Positions 1 through 8,279 of a stretch of 33,755 nt of DNA are shown here, piece after piece. The position numbers and the translations under genes are program-made. Origin of the DNA: a virus; the IMG/VR virus record IMGVR_UViG_3300036770_001242, positions 1 to 33,755 of that record. One strand, given 5' to 3'. Every line of letters starts with the position of its first letter. Position 1 is the stretch's first letter. Below the pieces are notes generated by a model. That model saw nothing but the letters and a program-made list of their open reading frames with translations, was not told the origin of the DNA and made no database searches.

Positions 1-1158
1 AACTCTGCATCGGCTGCATCTACCTCTGCTACTTCGGCTGCTAACTCGGCAACTGCAGCATCTTCATCAGAAACTGCAGCAGCAACCTCAGCCTCATCGG
101 CTAGCACCTCAGCATCTTCTGCCTTAACTTCGGCTAACTCAGCCAGCACATCAGCATCATCAGCACTTACCTATGCCTCAACTATGGCAGCCAGCGTAAC
201 TGCTGCTCAGTCTTCAGAAACTGCTGCAGCATCTTCTGCTACTGCTGCTGCTACCAGCGCAACAAGCGCTGCTGCTAGTGCAACGGCTGCTGCTACTTCT
301 GCTTCATCTGCTTCTACTAGCGCTGCTAGCGCATTGACTTCTGCTAACTCGGCTAACGCCGATGCAATTACTGCTGCTGCTTCAGTAGCAACTATTGCAG
401 GGTATGCGGACGCAGCATCTACTTCGGCTACATCTGCAGCAACAAGTGCTACATCTGCAGCAACATCTGCCTCAAGTGCTGATACTTCAGCAACTGCTGC
501 AGCAACAAGTGCTGCTTCTGCAGCAACTTCAGCAACCAGTGCTGCTACATCTTTTGATGACTTTGACGATAGATACCTAGGCGCTAAGTCATCTCCCCCG
601 TCTGTAGACAATGACGGCAACGCACTTCTAACTGGTGCTCTTTACTGGAACACAGTTGACAATCAGATGTATGTCTGGAGTGGTAGCGCTTGGGGTGGTA
701 TCTCCTCAACTGCTCAGTTGTTCCGCTATCGCTACACCTTATCTGGCGGAGAGACTAGCGTTTCGGGTCCAGATGATGATGGCGTAACTCTTTCTTATCT
801 TGCTGGTAAGGAGCAGGTATACCTAAATGGTGTACTTATGGTTCGTACCGAAGACTATACAGCAACTAATGGCACAAGTATCACGGGCTTTAGCCCTGCA
901 CTTGCTGCATCTGATGTTATAGAGATTATTACTTTCACAGCATTTGATGTTGCTACAGCAATTCCTAACAGCATCTTAGATACTAAGGGTGACTTAATCG
1001 TAGCAAGCAGTGCCGATACCCCTGGTAAACTTGCTGCAGGAACTAACGGCTATTTCTTAAAGGCTAACTCAGGTGCAACGCTTGGACTTGAGTGGGCTGC
1101 TGTACCAGAACCAGACTTAACATCCATTGAAATAATGTCTATAATGGGAGCATACTAA
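1..1158 (+). CDS. Tail fibre protein, Ala/Ser-rich shaft (5' partial)
   Basis: The frame is open from base 1, so the gene begins upstream and the internal ATG at 184 is not the true start. The first ~185 residues are almost only Ala, Ser and Thr with scattered Asn and Glu, in short degenerate repeats, as in the trimeric shafts of phage side fibres. A globular part follows, with Tyr/Trp-rich text (LYWNTVDNQMYVWSGSAW) typical of fibre modules, then a segment around YLNGVLM. The C-terminal ~50 residues hold the module KGDLIV...NGYFLKANS...GLEWAA, which recurs in the next gene. It ends in TAATG, sharing one base with that gene. Receptor recognition is inferred from fibre architecture; the exact family is not assigned. 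Confidence 0.8.
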   Translation, partial: NSASAASTSATSAANSATAASSSETAAATSASSASTSASSALTSANSASTSASSALTYASTMAASVTAAQSSETAAASSATAAATSATSAAASATAAATSASSASTSAASALTSANSANADAITAAASVATIAGYADAASTSATSAATSATSAATSASSADTSATAAATSAASAATSATSAATSFDDFDDRYLGAKSSPPSVDNDGNALLTGALYWNTVDNQMYVWSGSAWGGISSTAQLFRYRYTLSGGETSVSGPDDDGVTLSYLAGKEQVYLNGVLMVRTEDYTATNGTSITGFSPALAASDVIEIITFTAFDVATAIPNSILDTKGDLIVASSADTPGKLAAGTNGYFLKANSGATLGLEWAAVPEPDLTSIEIMSIMGAY

Positions 1159-1859
1159 TGACAAAAGCAAGAACGCTCGCAGATAATTATGCTGCGGATA
1201 TATCTGGGATTACCGCAGGTACAGGTATTACAGGTGGTGGTACATCAGGTACTGTAACCATTACCAATGATATGGCTACCACTATAGCAGCCAAAGGTGA
1301 CTTGGTTGTAGGTACAGGTAATGATACCTATGCTGCCTTGACCGTTGCCTCTACTGCTGGTTACTTATTGACAGTTGACTCTGGCGAAACGACAGGATTG
1401 AAGTGGGCTGCGCCTGCTGCTGCGGGTTTTGTGGGTTGTTCTTTGTATAAAAGTGGAAATCAATCCATATCAAATACAACAGCAACAATAATAACTTTTG
1501 ATTCTGAATTATTTGATACCGATTCATTTCATTCAACAGTAACAAACACAGGCCGCATCACAATTCCAGCAGGCAAAGGTGGTTATTATAGTTTTTGCGC
1601 TTATGCGGTATGGCCTGACGGAAGTTGGGCTATTTCTAACGTTACATTGAAAAAGAACGGCACAGTCATAAAGAGTGATTGGTTAAATGTTGGTTCTGGC
1701 ACTTATAACACTCAAGGATTTGCAACTATTGTTAGTGCGGTTGCAACTGATTATTTTGAAATAGAAGTTTATCACAACAAAGGCAGCAGTACTAACATTC
1801 TTGGTGATAACAATGGAGCAGGCGCAACTCGTTTTGAGTGCGTTTATTTAGGAGCATAA
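1158..1859 (+). CDS. Tail fibre / receptor-binding protein with C1q-like C-terminal domain
   Basis: 233 residues. The N-terminal ~30 residues lead into a Gly/Thr-rich stretch (GITAGTGITGGGTSG), then the fibre module KGDLVVGTGNDTYAALTV...GLKWAAP shared with the preceding gene. From about residue 92 a beta-sandwich pattern appears (QSISNTTATIITFDSELFDT, RITIPAGKGGYYSFCAY, FECVYLGA at the end) that matches C1q/TNF-like head domains found at the tips of many phage fibres. The start overlaps the previous stop as TAATG, suggesting coupled translation and a shared fibre complex. Receptor or glycan binding at the tail tip is the likely role. Confidence 0.75.
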   Translation: MTKARTLADNYAADISGITAGTGITGGGTSGTVTITNDMATTIAAKGDLVVGTGNDTYAALTVASTAGYLLTVDSGETTGLKWAAPAAAGFVGCSLYKSGNQSISNTTATIITFDSELFDTDSFHSTVTNTGRITIPAGKGGYYSFCAYAVWPDGSWAISNVTLKKNGTVIKSDWLNVGSGTYNTQGFATIVSAVATDYFEIEVYHNKGSSTNILGDNNGAGATRFECVYLGA

Positions 1860-1862
1860 AAA

Positions 1863-2033
1863 ATGGAATTATGGCAAAAGATTATTGAAGCATATCCTGA
1901 AATAAATCCGACAGATGATTTTCGGCAACTAGGTATTTACTTGCAAGATGACTCAGACGGCAAAGGTGCTTACATTGCCAAATGGGAATACTCAAAGCCA
2001 ATTCCCGAAGGACTTAAACTAGGCAAGAACTAA
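1863..2033 (+). CDS. Small hypothetical protein in the tail-fibre cluster (56 aa)
   Basis: This 56-residue protein starts three bases after the C1q-like fibre gene stops and is too short for usual ORF cut-offs. It is acidic and aromatic: MELWQKIIEAYPEI near the start, then LGIYLQDDSDGKGAYIAKW, then a Pro/Gly-rich end (KPIPEGLKLGKN). The dense aromatic and charged pattern and its place inside a fibre operon suggest a real protein, perhaps a fibre assembly factor, but I do not recognise a named family. The ATG has the preceding gene's GGAGCATAAAA as a plausible ribosome binding context. Confidence 0.65.
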   Translation: MELWQKIIEAYPEINPTDDFRQLGIYLQDDSDGKGAYIAKWEYSKPIPEGLKLGKN

Positions 2034-2054
2034 CAGAAAGGTATGTAGTAACTA

Positions 2055-2369
2055 ATGGCTACAACATCTAAGGTACTCGCTCGCACAGCAGCAGCGACTA
2101 CATCAACAACCCTATACACCCAACCGAATACCAGCACTACGACTATTGTTACCAACCTACTGGTGACTAATACGACTGGTAGCACGGCTAACTTCACACT
2201 CACTATTGCTGGTGTAACTGCTGCCTCATCGGTATCCGTTGGTGCCTATGACACTACAGTAATTGATATGAAGCAGGTCATTCCTCCAACTAACCCTGCT
2301 ACTACTATTACTGGTCTTGCTTCTACAACTGGTGTAAGTTTCCATATCTCGGGAGTGGAAATATCTTAG
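2055..2369 (+). CDS. Hypothetical beta-rich virion protein (104 aa)
   Basis: A Thr/Ala/Val-rich 104-residue protein with almost no charged residues and alternating hydrophobic beta-strand text (TTIVTNLLVTNTTGSTANFT, SVGAYDTTVIDMKQVIPP). Such composition is common in small virion beta-sandwich proteins that decorate tails or fibres. AGAAAGG lies 12 bases before the ATG. It sits between fibre genes and a homing-type endonuclease. No catalytic motif is visible; a structural role is inferred from composition and neighbours only. Confidence 0.6.
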   Translation: MATTSKVLARTAAATTSTTLYTQPNTSTTTIVTNLLVTNTTGSTANFTLTIAGVTAASSVSVGAYDTTVIDMKQVIPPTNPATTITGLASTTGVSFHISGVEIS

Positions 2370-2370
2370 A

Positions 2371-2736
2371 ATGCAAACCCTGACTGAAAAACAAAAGCAA
2401 GATAGGAGAGATGCTCAACGCCGTTGGCGAGAGCGTAATCCAGAAAATGCTAAAAAAAGAAATAGGGATAACGAATATCGTAGAAAGTACGGCATTAGCC
2501 TTGAACAATACGATGATATGTTAAAAGCCCAGCAAGGGGTGTGTGCTATCTGTTTTGCATCCTGTGATACAGGTATGAACCTAGCAGTAGACCATTGCCA
2601 TATAACAAATAAAGTTAGAGCATTGTTATGCAAAAACTGCAATACAGCACTAGGGCTCCTAAAGGAGAATATAGAAACTATGACAAAAGCAATAGATTAT
2701 ATTAAATTTCACACTCTAACGGGGGAAATTTCCTAA
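2371..2736 (+). CDS. Recombination endonuclease VII-like HNH nuclease
   Basis: 121 residues. After a very basic N-terminus (KQKQDRRDAQRRWRERNPE) comes the signature of the endonuclease VII family: YGISLEQYDDMLKAQQGVCAIC, then AVDHCHITNKVRALLCKNCN and ALGLLKEN. The CxxC...DHCH...CxxC set forms the zinc site and the His-Me finger active site. Family members cut branched DNA (T4 gp49) or act as free-standing homing endonucleases. Here it lies between two virion genes, one base after the upstream stop and overlapping the downstream start as TAATG. That isolated position inside a tail operon looks more like a mobile homing nuclease than the packaging resolvase, but the sequence cannot decide. Confidence 0.85.
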   Translation: MQTLTEKQKQDRRDAQRRWRERNPENAKKRNRDNEYRRKYGISLEQYDDMLKAQQGVCAICFASCDTGMNLAVDHCHITNKVRALLCKNCNTALGLLKENIETMTKAIDYIKFHTLTGEIS

Positions 2737-3878
2737 TGACACCTGTATATAAATTATCTGCCAGTAGTATAAAAGGCAGAACCAATTATGGGAGTATGCT
2801 GGCTGGGAATACTGCGTATGTGCCAAAAGAATTTTTTGCACTAAATTATTTGGCTACCGCACCTTATCAAAGTGTATGGAATTTAAGCGGAGCATCTTTT
2901 GGTACAAAGTTAACCGACCCTGCATCTCTTGCTAATGTTACTGCTACTTCGCTTGCGCCAGGTTATTTTTGGAGCAGAGGAAAAACATCTGTTGCTTTTG
3001 GTCCAAATGCTAGTCCATTTATTGCTGCATATAAATGGAACGCTGGCGCAAGTCCTGGATGGGGAACAAAATTTTCTGACCCAGCAACATTGCCTGGAGG
3101 AACTACAAACTCTCCAACTTTTACAAACAATGATATTGTTGTTGCATCAAATACAACTCCATATGTTTTATCATATAAATGGTCTGATGATTCTGGATTC
3201 GGAACCAAATATTCAAATCCAGGAACATTACCAGGCGCTGCTACAACAGGAAGATTAAATTATGCGGGAACCGAGTGGGCTGGTGGTTTTGCTGCAAGCC
3301 CTTATGCAATAGCGTATCCATATACAAATGGAACAGGTTTTGGAACTAAGTACTCTGACCCAGCCACATTACCTGGAGCATACGCTACTGCTGGAAATGG
3401 TATGGCTTGGAATAGAGGAGGAAGTGCTATATGTATTCCATATCAAACTACATCTGGTGCTGATAGCGGAACACACGGAATTTGGAAATGGTCATCTGGT
3501 TGGTCAACTAAGTATTCTGACCCTTCTCCAGCACCAGACAATTATTATTCTTCCATACAGCCAGAATGGAATCATAACGATACCGCCTTTGGGTGGGCTC
3601 AATACTCTAAAGTTGCTGGAAATAAAATACAAGTATACGCCTGGGACAATACTAACGGATATGGAACTAAGTATTCACAACCAGCAGCAGGAGATGTAAA
3701 TGATGGTCGTGGATTTGGATGGAATGACGATAGCACGGCAATATCATATTCAAGCAATACATCGCCCTATGTTCATTTATGGGCTTGGAGTAATTCTACT
3801 GGCTTTGGAACGAAGTCGGCAGACCCCGCTACACTACCAGGTGGTTTAGGTGGCGGACAAAGAATGACAAAAATCTAA
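2736..3878 (+). CDS. Seven-repeat beta-propeller virion protein
   Basis: 380 residues built from seven copies of a ~50-residue unit whose most conserved part reads GFGTKYSDPATLPG. The seven copies start near protein residues 54, 110, 155, 205, 254, 307 and 359. Between them lie strand-like texts such as AFGPNASPFIAAYKW and ISYSSNTSPYVHLWAW. Seven equal blades of strand-rich sequence ending in W-x-x-x-GFGTK suggest a closed seven-bladed propeller. No catalytic residues stand out. Its place between the fibre genes and a glycosyltransferase suggests a tail-tip adhesin or baseplate part. The start overlaps the endonuclease stop as TAATG. Function is inferred from repeat architecture and context. 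Confidence 0.7.
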   Translation: MTPVYKLSASSIKGRTNYGSMLAGNTAYVPKEFFALNYLATAPYQSVWNLSGASFGTKLTDPASLANVTATSLAPGYFWSRGKTSVAFGPNASPFIAAYKWNAGASPGWGTKFSDPATLPGGTTNSPTFTNNDIVVASNTTPYVLSYKWSDDSGFGTKYSNPGTLPGAATTGRLNYAGTEWAGGFAASPYAIAYPYTNGTGFGTKYSDPATLPGAYATAGNGMAWNRGGSAICIPYQTTSGADSGTHGIWKWSSGWSTKYSDPSPAPDNYYSSIQPEWNHNDTAFGWAQYSKVAGNKIQVYAWDNTNGYGTKYSQPAAGDVNDGRGFGWNDDSTAISYSSNTSPYVHLWAWSNSTGFGTKSADPATLPGGLGGGQRMTKI

Positions 3879-3892
3879 CAAAGGAAAAATAA

Positions 3893-4222
3893 ATGGCTGA
3901 ACTACCAACAACAGAAGGCACTGCAGTTCCAAACCCACTTGAGGCTCGCCGTGCCGAAGTAGCACAATACGAAAAGAATATTCAGATATACACAGCATTG
4001 GCTGCAACTTTGCCAACTGAGTATCCTGCTCATCTTGAAAAATATCGCACTGCTACTGACCGTCACGCAGCAGCAGCGGAAATTACAAACCTAGATGATG
4101 TTCAATTACTCGCTGACCTATGGTATGGCGATGACTGTCGCCGTCTTGTCCGTAGCGAAATTGTTGAAATGAGAAAAGCAAAAGCAATTCTTGCAATGCT
4201 TGAGGCTGAAGCACAGAACTAA
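3893..4222 (+). CDS. Hypothetical helical protein in tail region (109 aa)
   Basis: This 109-residue protein is mostly charged, predicted helix (EARRAEVAQYEKNIQIYTALAA, SEIVEMRKAKAILAMLEAEAQ) with an aromatic acidic segment ADLWYGDDCRRLV near the middle. AAAGGAAAAATAA precedes the ATG at good spacing. It follows the propeller gene by 14 bases and precedes the glycosyltransferase. Small helical proteins directly after a fibre or adhesin gene are often fibre-assembly chaperones, so that is a reasonable guess, but no family is recognised and nothing in the sequence proves it. Confidence 0.6.
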   Translation: MAELPTTEGTAVPNPLEARRAEVAQYEKNIQIYTALAATLPTEYPAHLEKYRTATDRHAAAAEITNLDDVQLLADLWYGDDCRRLVRSEIVEMRKAKAILAMLEAEAQN

Positions 4223-4242
4223 CTTAAAGAATAGGGGACAAT

Positions 4243-4965
4243 ATGATAGGTAAGAATGACACAGTAGCCCTCGGTTGGTGCGACAATGGCACCACCGATG
4301 GCAAGTTTACCGAAGGACTAACCACAGCGTTAGTTGCTGGACCAGGTAATGGTATGCCAATACATACCACTATCAGAGTCCAAGGTAATCAAATCGGCAG
4401 ACAACGCCAGAATCTATTTGACCATTGGGCAGATAAGATTAAGACTGACTGGCTACTCTGGGTTGACTCAGACATAGTGCTGAACTTAGAGTCTATGAAG
4501 AAACTCTGGCAGACAGCAGATAAGATTAACAAGCCAGTAGTAAGCGGTGTCTACTTCATCTCTAAGGAGAATGAGGGCACGCTAATGCGCCCATTCCCTT
4601 GTCTGTTTAATGATGTCTCTGAGTATCAGATTCAATACCTACACCCACTACCTGACAACCAAGTAGTCAAGGTAGACAATGCTGGCTTTGGTTTTGTCTT
4701 AATGCATAAGTCTATTGTGCCCAAGATGCGTGAGGCTAACCCTGGCAAGGGTATGTTTATGGAGACTGGTGATGGTGTAGATGACCATTTCATTGGTGAA
4801 GATATTATCTTCTTCCGCCGTATGAAGAAGGCAGGCATACCACTACACGCCCACACTGGGGCGCTAGTCAAGCATATGAAACGCTTTAGCGTTGACTTTG
4901 ATTACTACGCATTGTACTGGACTAACGAACAATTAAAAGAAAAGTTAAGAGAACAACAAGGCTAG
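4243..4965 (+). CDS. Glycosyltransferase-like protein, GT-A fold
   Basis: 240 residues. The text DWLLWVDSDIVLNLESMKKLW carries a DSD motif at residues 75-77, the metal and nucleotide-sugar binding DxD of GT-A glycosyltransferases. A preceding RQRQNLFDHW and a later NAGFGFVLMHKSIV and GEDIIFFRRMKKAGI (acidic residues, then an aromatic-basic stretch) fit this fold. Start ATG is preceded by AATAGGGGACAAT. It lies within the virion gene block, so it may sugar-coat fibre or capsid proteins, or alter host surface glycans; the acceptor cannot be read from sequence. Length is short for the fold but common for phage members. Confidence 0.7.
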   Translation: MIGKNDTVALGWCDNGTTDGKFTEGLTTALVAGPGNGMPIHTTIRVQGNQIGRQRQNLFDHWADKIKTDWLLWVDSDIVLNLESMKKLWQTADKINKPVVSGVYFISKENEGTLMRPFPCLFNDVSEYQIQYLHPLPDNQVVKVDNAGFGFVLMHKSIVPKMREANPGKGMFMETGDGVDDHFIGEDIIFFRRMKKAGIPLHAHTGALVKHMKRFSVDFDYYALYWTNEQLKEKLREQQG

Positions 4966-4973
4966 GAGAGTAA

Positions 4974-7190
4974 GTGGCTGGTCGTGATATTACCGAAGGT
5001 CGTGCAAGTCGCGCAGTAGCGGTAGATGTAGGCGTACTTACAGATACTTCTGTTTGGGTTAATACTGATGTCGCCTACGATGTAGCACTTGGCGGACAGC
5101 CATTCATCTATGCAATCAGCGATGGACGTCCTTATATAAGACAGACCGCTCCTTTCCGTAAAGAACAATTTGATAATCAAACTGAACCTGGTGAGCAAAG
5201 CCTTACAGGTTGGTGGATTAGAAGCCAGTCCTCGTTCCATAACGGAGCGGGGATTACTTTTTTCGACCCTGCTTTAGTAGCCAATGAGGGTGCATATCGC
5301 TTTGCCGATAGCCGTAACGTAGATGTCTGGACTCAGGGCGAGGTAACTCTTCTTAACGCCGTAAGTCAGGAACATAATGTGACTGGCGCCCTACAGACTA
5401 ATGGCAAGACTAATCAGAAACTACGCTCAATCAGGTGGAATAACACTGAGGGTGTATTATTAAAAGATGAATATGATGTGGATAAAATCGATACTGCTGG
5501 CAATGTTACGCACTTTATCGACTACATTTCTGGTACTGATTATCCTGTCTTTGATATATGTGATGATGGTACTACTGCCTATTGGGTTACTCGAATACTT
5601 GACTCGGGTGTAGATAAGACTGCTGTATATAAGAAGGCTTTAACTGGCACATCTGCCACAACTGCTACCGCTATGTTTAATAGCAGCAGCATCGTGGTAA
5701 ACACAGCAGTTATGGAATACGTCAAAGAGCGTATCGTTATGTGTGTCAATGAAAAGGTTTACGAGTTTGCACCTAATGCCACAGCGCTACCGTCTGCTGT
5801 GTATACACACCCGTCCTCAGCCCACGTTTATACCAGCATTGCAGCATCTGGTTCGGCTATCTATGTTTCTGGATACAACAACATCCAGTCAACAATATTA
5901 AAGTTTACCCTTTCTTCGGTTGGAGTAATGCCAACCTTGACTCAGGCAGTAATTGCTGCGGAGTTCCCAGTGGGCGAGATAGTCCATAAGATTCACTACT
6001 ACCTTGGCTATATGGTCATTGGAACCAACAAGGGTCTAAGAGTTGCAACTGTATCTGATGTTGACGGCTCAATCAACTATGGTCCTCTAATCGTAGAGAC
6101 TGACCAGCCAGTGTATGACTTCTGTTCACGCGACCACTATGTATGGGCAACTACTGGAGTCGATGGCTACCCTGGTCTAATTCGTATTGACTTAAGTCAG
6201 CAAATTGAACCATTGGTATTTGCTTATGCGAATGATGTTTACTATGGAGATTCATTAGGTCACGAGACTACCTCTTGTGCCTTTGCTAATGGAACTGACC
6301 AGGTTGTATTTACATCTCGGGCTAATACCGTAGGTGGAACTATTACTAATAAAGAACTCACAAGCAACGTAGCCACATTGACTACAGCATCTGCTCACGG
6401 TCTTGAGGTAGATGACGAAGTATGGGTTCAGGGTGTTGACTCAACATTCAACTCAAGTACTGGTCCTTATACGATTACTGCTGCCACAACTACCACATTC
6501 TCGTACACAAAGGCAGCAACCAACGTAGCCTCTACTGCAGTAACATCGGCAACAGCGCTAGCAAATGTACCTGGTTATACCTACATTGAAAGTGCAACGG
6601 AGAAGGCTGCTAGTGGTTACCTAACCACAGGATATATCCGATACAACACACTAGAACCTAAGAACTTTAAGCGCCTCGTAGGGCGCGGTGATTTCACCTA
6701 TGGCTCTATGACTCTAGAGACTGTTGATGCCGACGGCACTGAGTACGACATTATTTCTTACGATGCAACTGTTCCTCCTGTTGAGGTAACAACTACTCAG
6801 CCATTCGATGCTCAAGAGTATCTGGCATATAAGTTCCTTATGTTCAGAGATGGTACAGATAATACAAAGGGTCCTGTATTCAAGGGCTATCAAATCAAAG
6901 CGACTATCGCTACTCCTCGCCAGAGAGTAATCAGGTTTCCTGTCTACTGCTTCGACGTAGAGACCGACAGATATAACGTCCTCGTAGGGTATGAAGGCAG
7001 GGCTTTCGACAGATTGTCAACACTAGAGACAATCGAAGAAAATGGTGACGTAGTAACTTGGCAAGACTTAACCACAGGTGAGTCACGTCAGTGCGTCATC
7101 GAACAAATCTCATTCACCCGACTAACGCCACCAGACAGAGGGTTCTCTGGCTATGGTGGTGTAATTGATATAACCATAAGGACCGTATAA
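4974..7190 (+). CDS. Large virion protein, probable tail or baseplate protein (738 aa)
   Basis: It starts at GTG behind TAGGAGAG, eight bases after the glycosyltransferase stop. The 738 residues are beta-rich throughout, with repeated strand-turn units (for example VYVSGYNNIQSTILKF, VWATTGVDGYPGLIRIDLSQQ) suggesting a propeller or stacked beta-sandwich core over roughly residues 100-430. An Ig-like Thr/Val-rich insert covers about 455-530 (TNKELTSNVATLTTASAHGLEVDD). The C-terminal third is a different beta domain ending VIDITIRTV. No enzyme motif is visible. Size and position between fibre genes and lysis genes suggest a tail spike, nozzle or baseplate component. One CTTAAG site (6191) lies inside. 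Confidence 0.6.
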   Translation: MAGRDITEGRASRAVAVDVGVLTDTSVWVNTDVAYDVALGGQPFIYAISDGRPYIRQTAPFRKEQFDNQTEPGEQSLTGWWIRSQSSFHNGAGITFFDPALVANEGAYRFADSRNVDVWTQGEVTLLNAVSQEHNVTGALQTNGKTNQKLRSIRWNNTEGVLLKDEYDVDKIDTAGNVTHFIDYISGTDYPVFDICDDGTTAYWVTRILDSGVDKTAVYKKALTGTSATTATAMFNSSSIVVNTAVMEYVKERIVMCVNEKVYEFAPNATALPSAVYTHPSSAHVYTSIAASGSAIYVSGYNNIQSTILKFTLSSVGVMPTLTQAVIAAEFPVGEIVHKIHYYLGYMVIGTNKGLRVATVSDVDGSINYGPLIVETDQPVYDFCSRDHYVWATTGVDGYPGLIRIDLSQQIEPLVFAYANDVYYGDSLGHETTSCAFANGTDQVVFTSRANTVGGTITNKELTSNVATLTTASAHGLEVDDEVWVQGVDSTFNSSTGPYTITAATTTTFSYTKAATNVASTAVTSATALANVPGYTYIESATEKAASGYLTTGYIRYNTLEPKNFKRLVGRGDFTYGSMTLETVDADGTEYDIISYDATVPPVEVTTTQPFDAQEYLAYKFLMFRDGTDNTKGPVFKGYQIKATIATPRQRVIRFPVYCFDVETDRYNVLVGYEGRAFDRLSTLETIEENGDVVTWQDLTTGESRQCVIEQISFTRLTPPDRGFSGYGGVIDITIRTV

Positions 7191-7192
7191 CT

Positions 7193-7396
7193 ATGACACC
7201 TGCTAATTGGGCAGCACTTGCCGTATCCATAATGACGATTGTAGTTGGCTTCGCATCATTAGTGCGATGGCTAGTCAAGCATTATCTATATGAACTCAAG
7301 CCCAACGGCGGGTCATCGATGAAAGATAAGGTTAACGCCTTAGAACACAAAGTAGATTTACTAACCGACTTAATCAAGGAAGCATTGAGGAAATGA
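7193..7396 (+). CDS. Small single-pass membrane protein, lysis cassette
   Basis: 67 residues: an N-terminal hydrophobic segment at about residues 5-27 (WAALAVSIMTIVVGFASLV), a short basic turn, then a charged helix with heptad character (DKVNALEHKVDLLTDLIKEAL). One membrane span followed by a short cytoplasmic or periplasmic coiled coil is common in small proteins placed just before endolysins. It may be a second holin-like or antiholin protein, or a spanin-like regulator. It begins two bases after the 738-aa gene and ends directly against the endolysin start. Confidence 0.6.
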   Translation: MTPANWAALAVSIMTIVVGFASLVRWLVKHYLYELKPNGGSSMKDKVNALEHKVDLLTDLIKEALRK

Positions 7397-7948
7397 ATGA
7401 AACCTGTAGTGAAGGTCGCGAGTCCTGCTGCTATTGCTGTTCTACGTCAGGCGACAGCATTGTTTCCCAAGCGGAAGAAACTGTCAGACGGATTATTGCC
7501 ATCAGCAGCACATCTGAAACTGAGTCCCAACAGCGACCACAACACGGGTCTTGCTGTTGATTTGACCCACGACCCAAAGAATGGGGTTGACTGTGCGAAA
7601 CTATTTGAAGAATTTAAGGAAGACCCTAGAGTTAAATATCTTATCTTTAACAAAAAGATTTGGTCTAAGGATAAGAGTCGCGCTGGCAATCGTCCTTATA
7701 GTGGGTCTAATCCTCATACTAAGCATCTACATATTTCTATTGAACCTGATATGGCTAGTGATACTAGCCCTTGGTTCTGGTGGATGAATCAACCTAGTCT
7801 TACAAACCAAGTGGTTGCTAAGTTGCAACCTAAGCCGAAGAAGAAGGTGGCAAAAGGTGTCAATCCTCCACCTGCTAAAGAGGCAGTGGTATGCACCTGT
7901 TGCAAACTACATACCTGGTCTGTGAGTATCGAAAGAAAGGCAATCTAA
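7397..7948 (+). CDS. Endolysin, M15-family peptidase (L,D- or D-Ala-D-Ala endopeptidase type)
   Basis: 183 residues. The zinc-site motif SDHNTGLAVD covers residues 46-55 (His48 and Asp55) and the second ligand block HTKHLH covers 107-112. This SxHxxGxAxD...HxH spacing defines the M15 (VanY-like) peptidases that cut peptide cross-links of peptidoglycan. After residue 120 comes a basic Pro/Lys linker (QPKPKKKVAKGVNPPPAKEA) and a short Cys-containing tail (VVCTCCKLHTW) that might bind cell wall or form disulfides. No signal peptide is seen, so release needs the holin that follows, which shares its stop/start as TAATG. Confidence 0.85.
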   Translation: MKPVVKVASPAAIAVLRQATALFPKRKKLSDGLLPSAAHLKLSPNSDHNTGLAVDLTHDPKNGVDCAKLFEEFKEDPRVKYLIFNKKIWSKDKSRAGNRPYSGSNPHTKHLHISIEPDMASDTSPWFWWMNQPSLTNQVVAKLQPKPKKKVAKGVNPPPAKEAVVCTCCKLHTWSVSIERKAI

Positions 7949-8133
7949 TGGAACAACTAAAGCAAGTATCGCTGACCTGGTTCCGTGCTGCAGCCTCCGC
8001 TGCCATAGCACTCTACCTAGCGGGCGAGACCGACCTTAAGACTATCGGTATGGCAGCCCTCGCAGGGTTCCTCGGACCAGTACTTAAGTGGCTTGACCCA
8101 TCTGCAAAGGAGTTTGGCAGAGGCGCAGAGTAG
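7948..8133 (+). CDS. Holin-like protein (61 aa)
   Basis: 61 residues with two hydrophobic stretches, roughly residues 9-25 (TWFRAAASAAIALYLAG) and 32-47 (IGMAALAGFLGPVLKW), separated by the acidic turn ETDLKT and followed by a charged tail. This two-span pattern next to an endolysin is typical of class II holins. An upstream in-frame extension to 7891 overlaps the endolysin deeply and has no ribosome site, so ATG 7948, overlapping the endolysin stop as TAATG, is preferred. Two CTTAAG sites fall within it (8035, 8083). A terminator follows 38 bases later. Confidence 0.75.
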   Translation: MEQLKQVSLTWFRAAASAAIALYLAGETDLKTIGMAALAGFLGPVLKWLDPSAKEFGRGAE

Positions 8134-8170
8134 CCCTGTAAACGGGCTTAAACGCCCTTTAGAGACACAA

Positions 8171-8221
8171 AGACCCCCGACCTAAGGTATCTACCTTGGG
8201 AAGGGGGTTCTTTTTGTTTTT
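8171..8221 (+). terminator. Rho-independent terminator ending the late/tail transcript
   Basis: ACCCCC at 8173-8178 pairs with GGGGGT at 8202-8207, with an inner arm CTAAGGTA/TACCTTGG and a two-base loop. A T-rich run (TTCTTTTTGTTTTT) follows at once. A weaker GGGC/GCCC hairpin lies just upstream (8145-8157). It closes the tail and lysis operon and separates it from the early promoter 30 bases downstream. Confidence 0.85.
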
Positions 8222-8248
8222 ATCGGCGTGTCGGATTGGACAAAAACC

Positions 8249-8279
8249 TTGACAGTCAGTGTATAATTAGATATATAAT
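8249..8279 (+). promoter_or_regulatory. Sigma70-like promoter for the rightward early operon
   Basis: A perfect -35 TTGACA (8249-8254) is followed 17 bases later by TATATA (8272-8277), with TATAAT overlapping at 8274-8279 (19-base spacer). It lies directly after the terminator and about 150 bases before the first early gene, so it probably drives the DNA-metabolism genes with the host housekeeping sigma factor. Confidence 0.65.

Noticed and set aside
1-560. Repetitive text resembling a CRISPR or tandem-repeat array
   Set aside because: The repeats are in-frame Ala/Ser/Thr codons without constant spacing or spacer units.
207-620. Long minus-strand frame opposite the Ala/Ser-rich fibre shaft
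   Set aside because: It is the antisense shadow of GCA/GCT/TCA codon repeats and has no ribosome site or neighbours on that strand.
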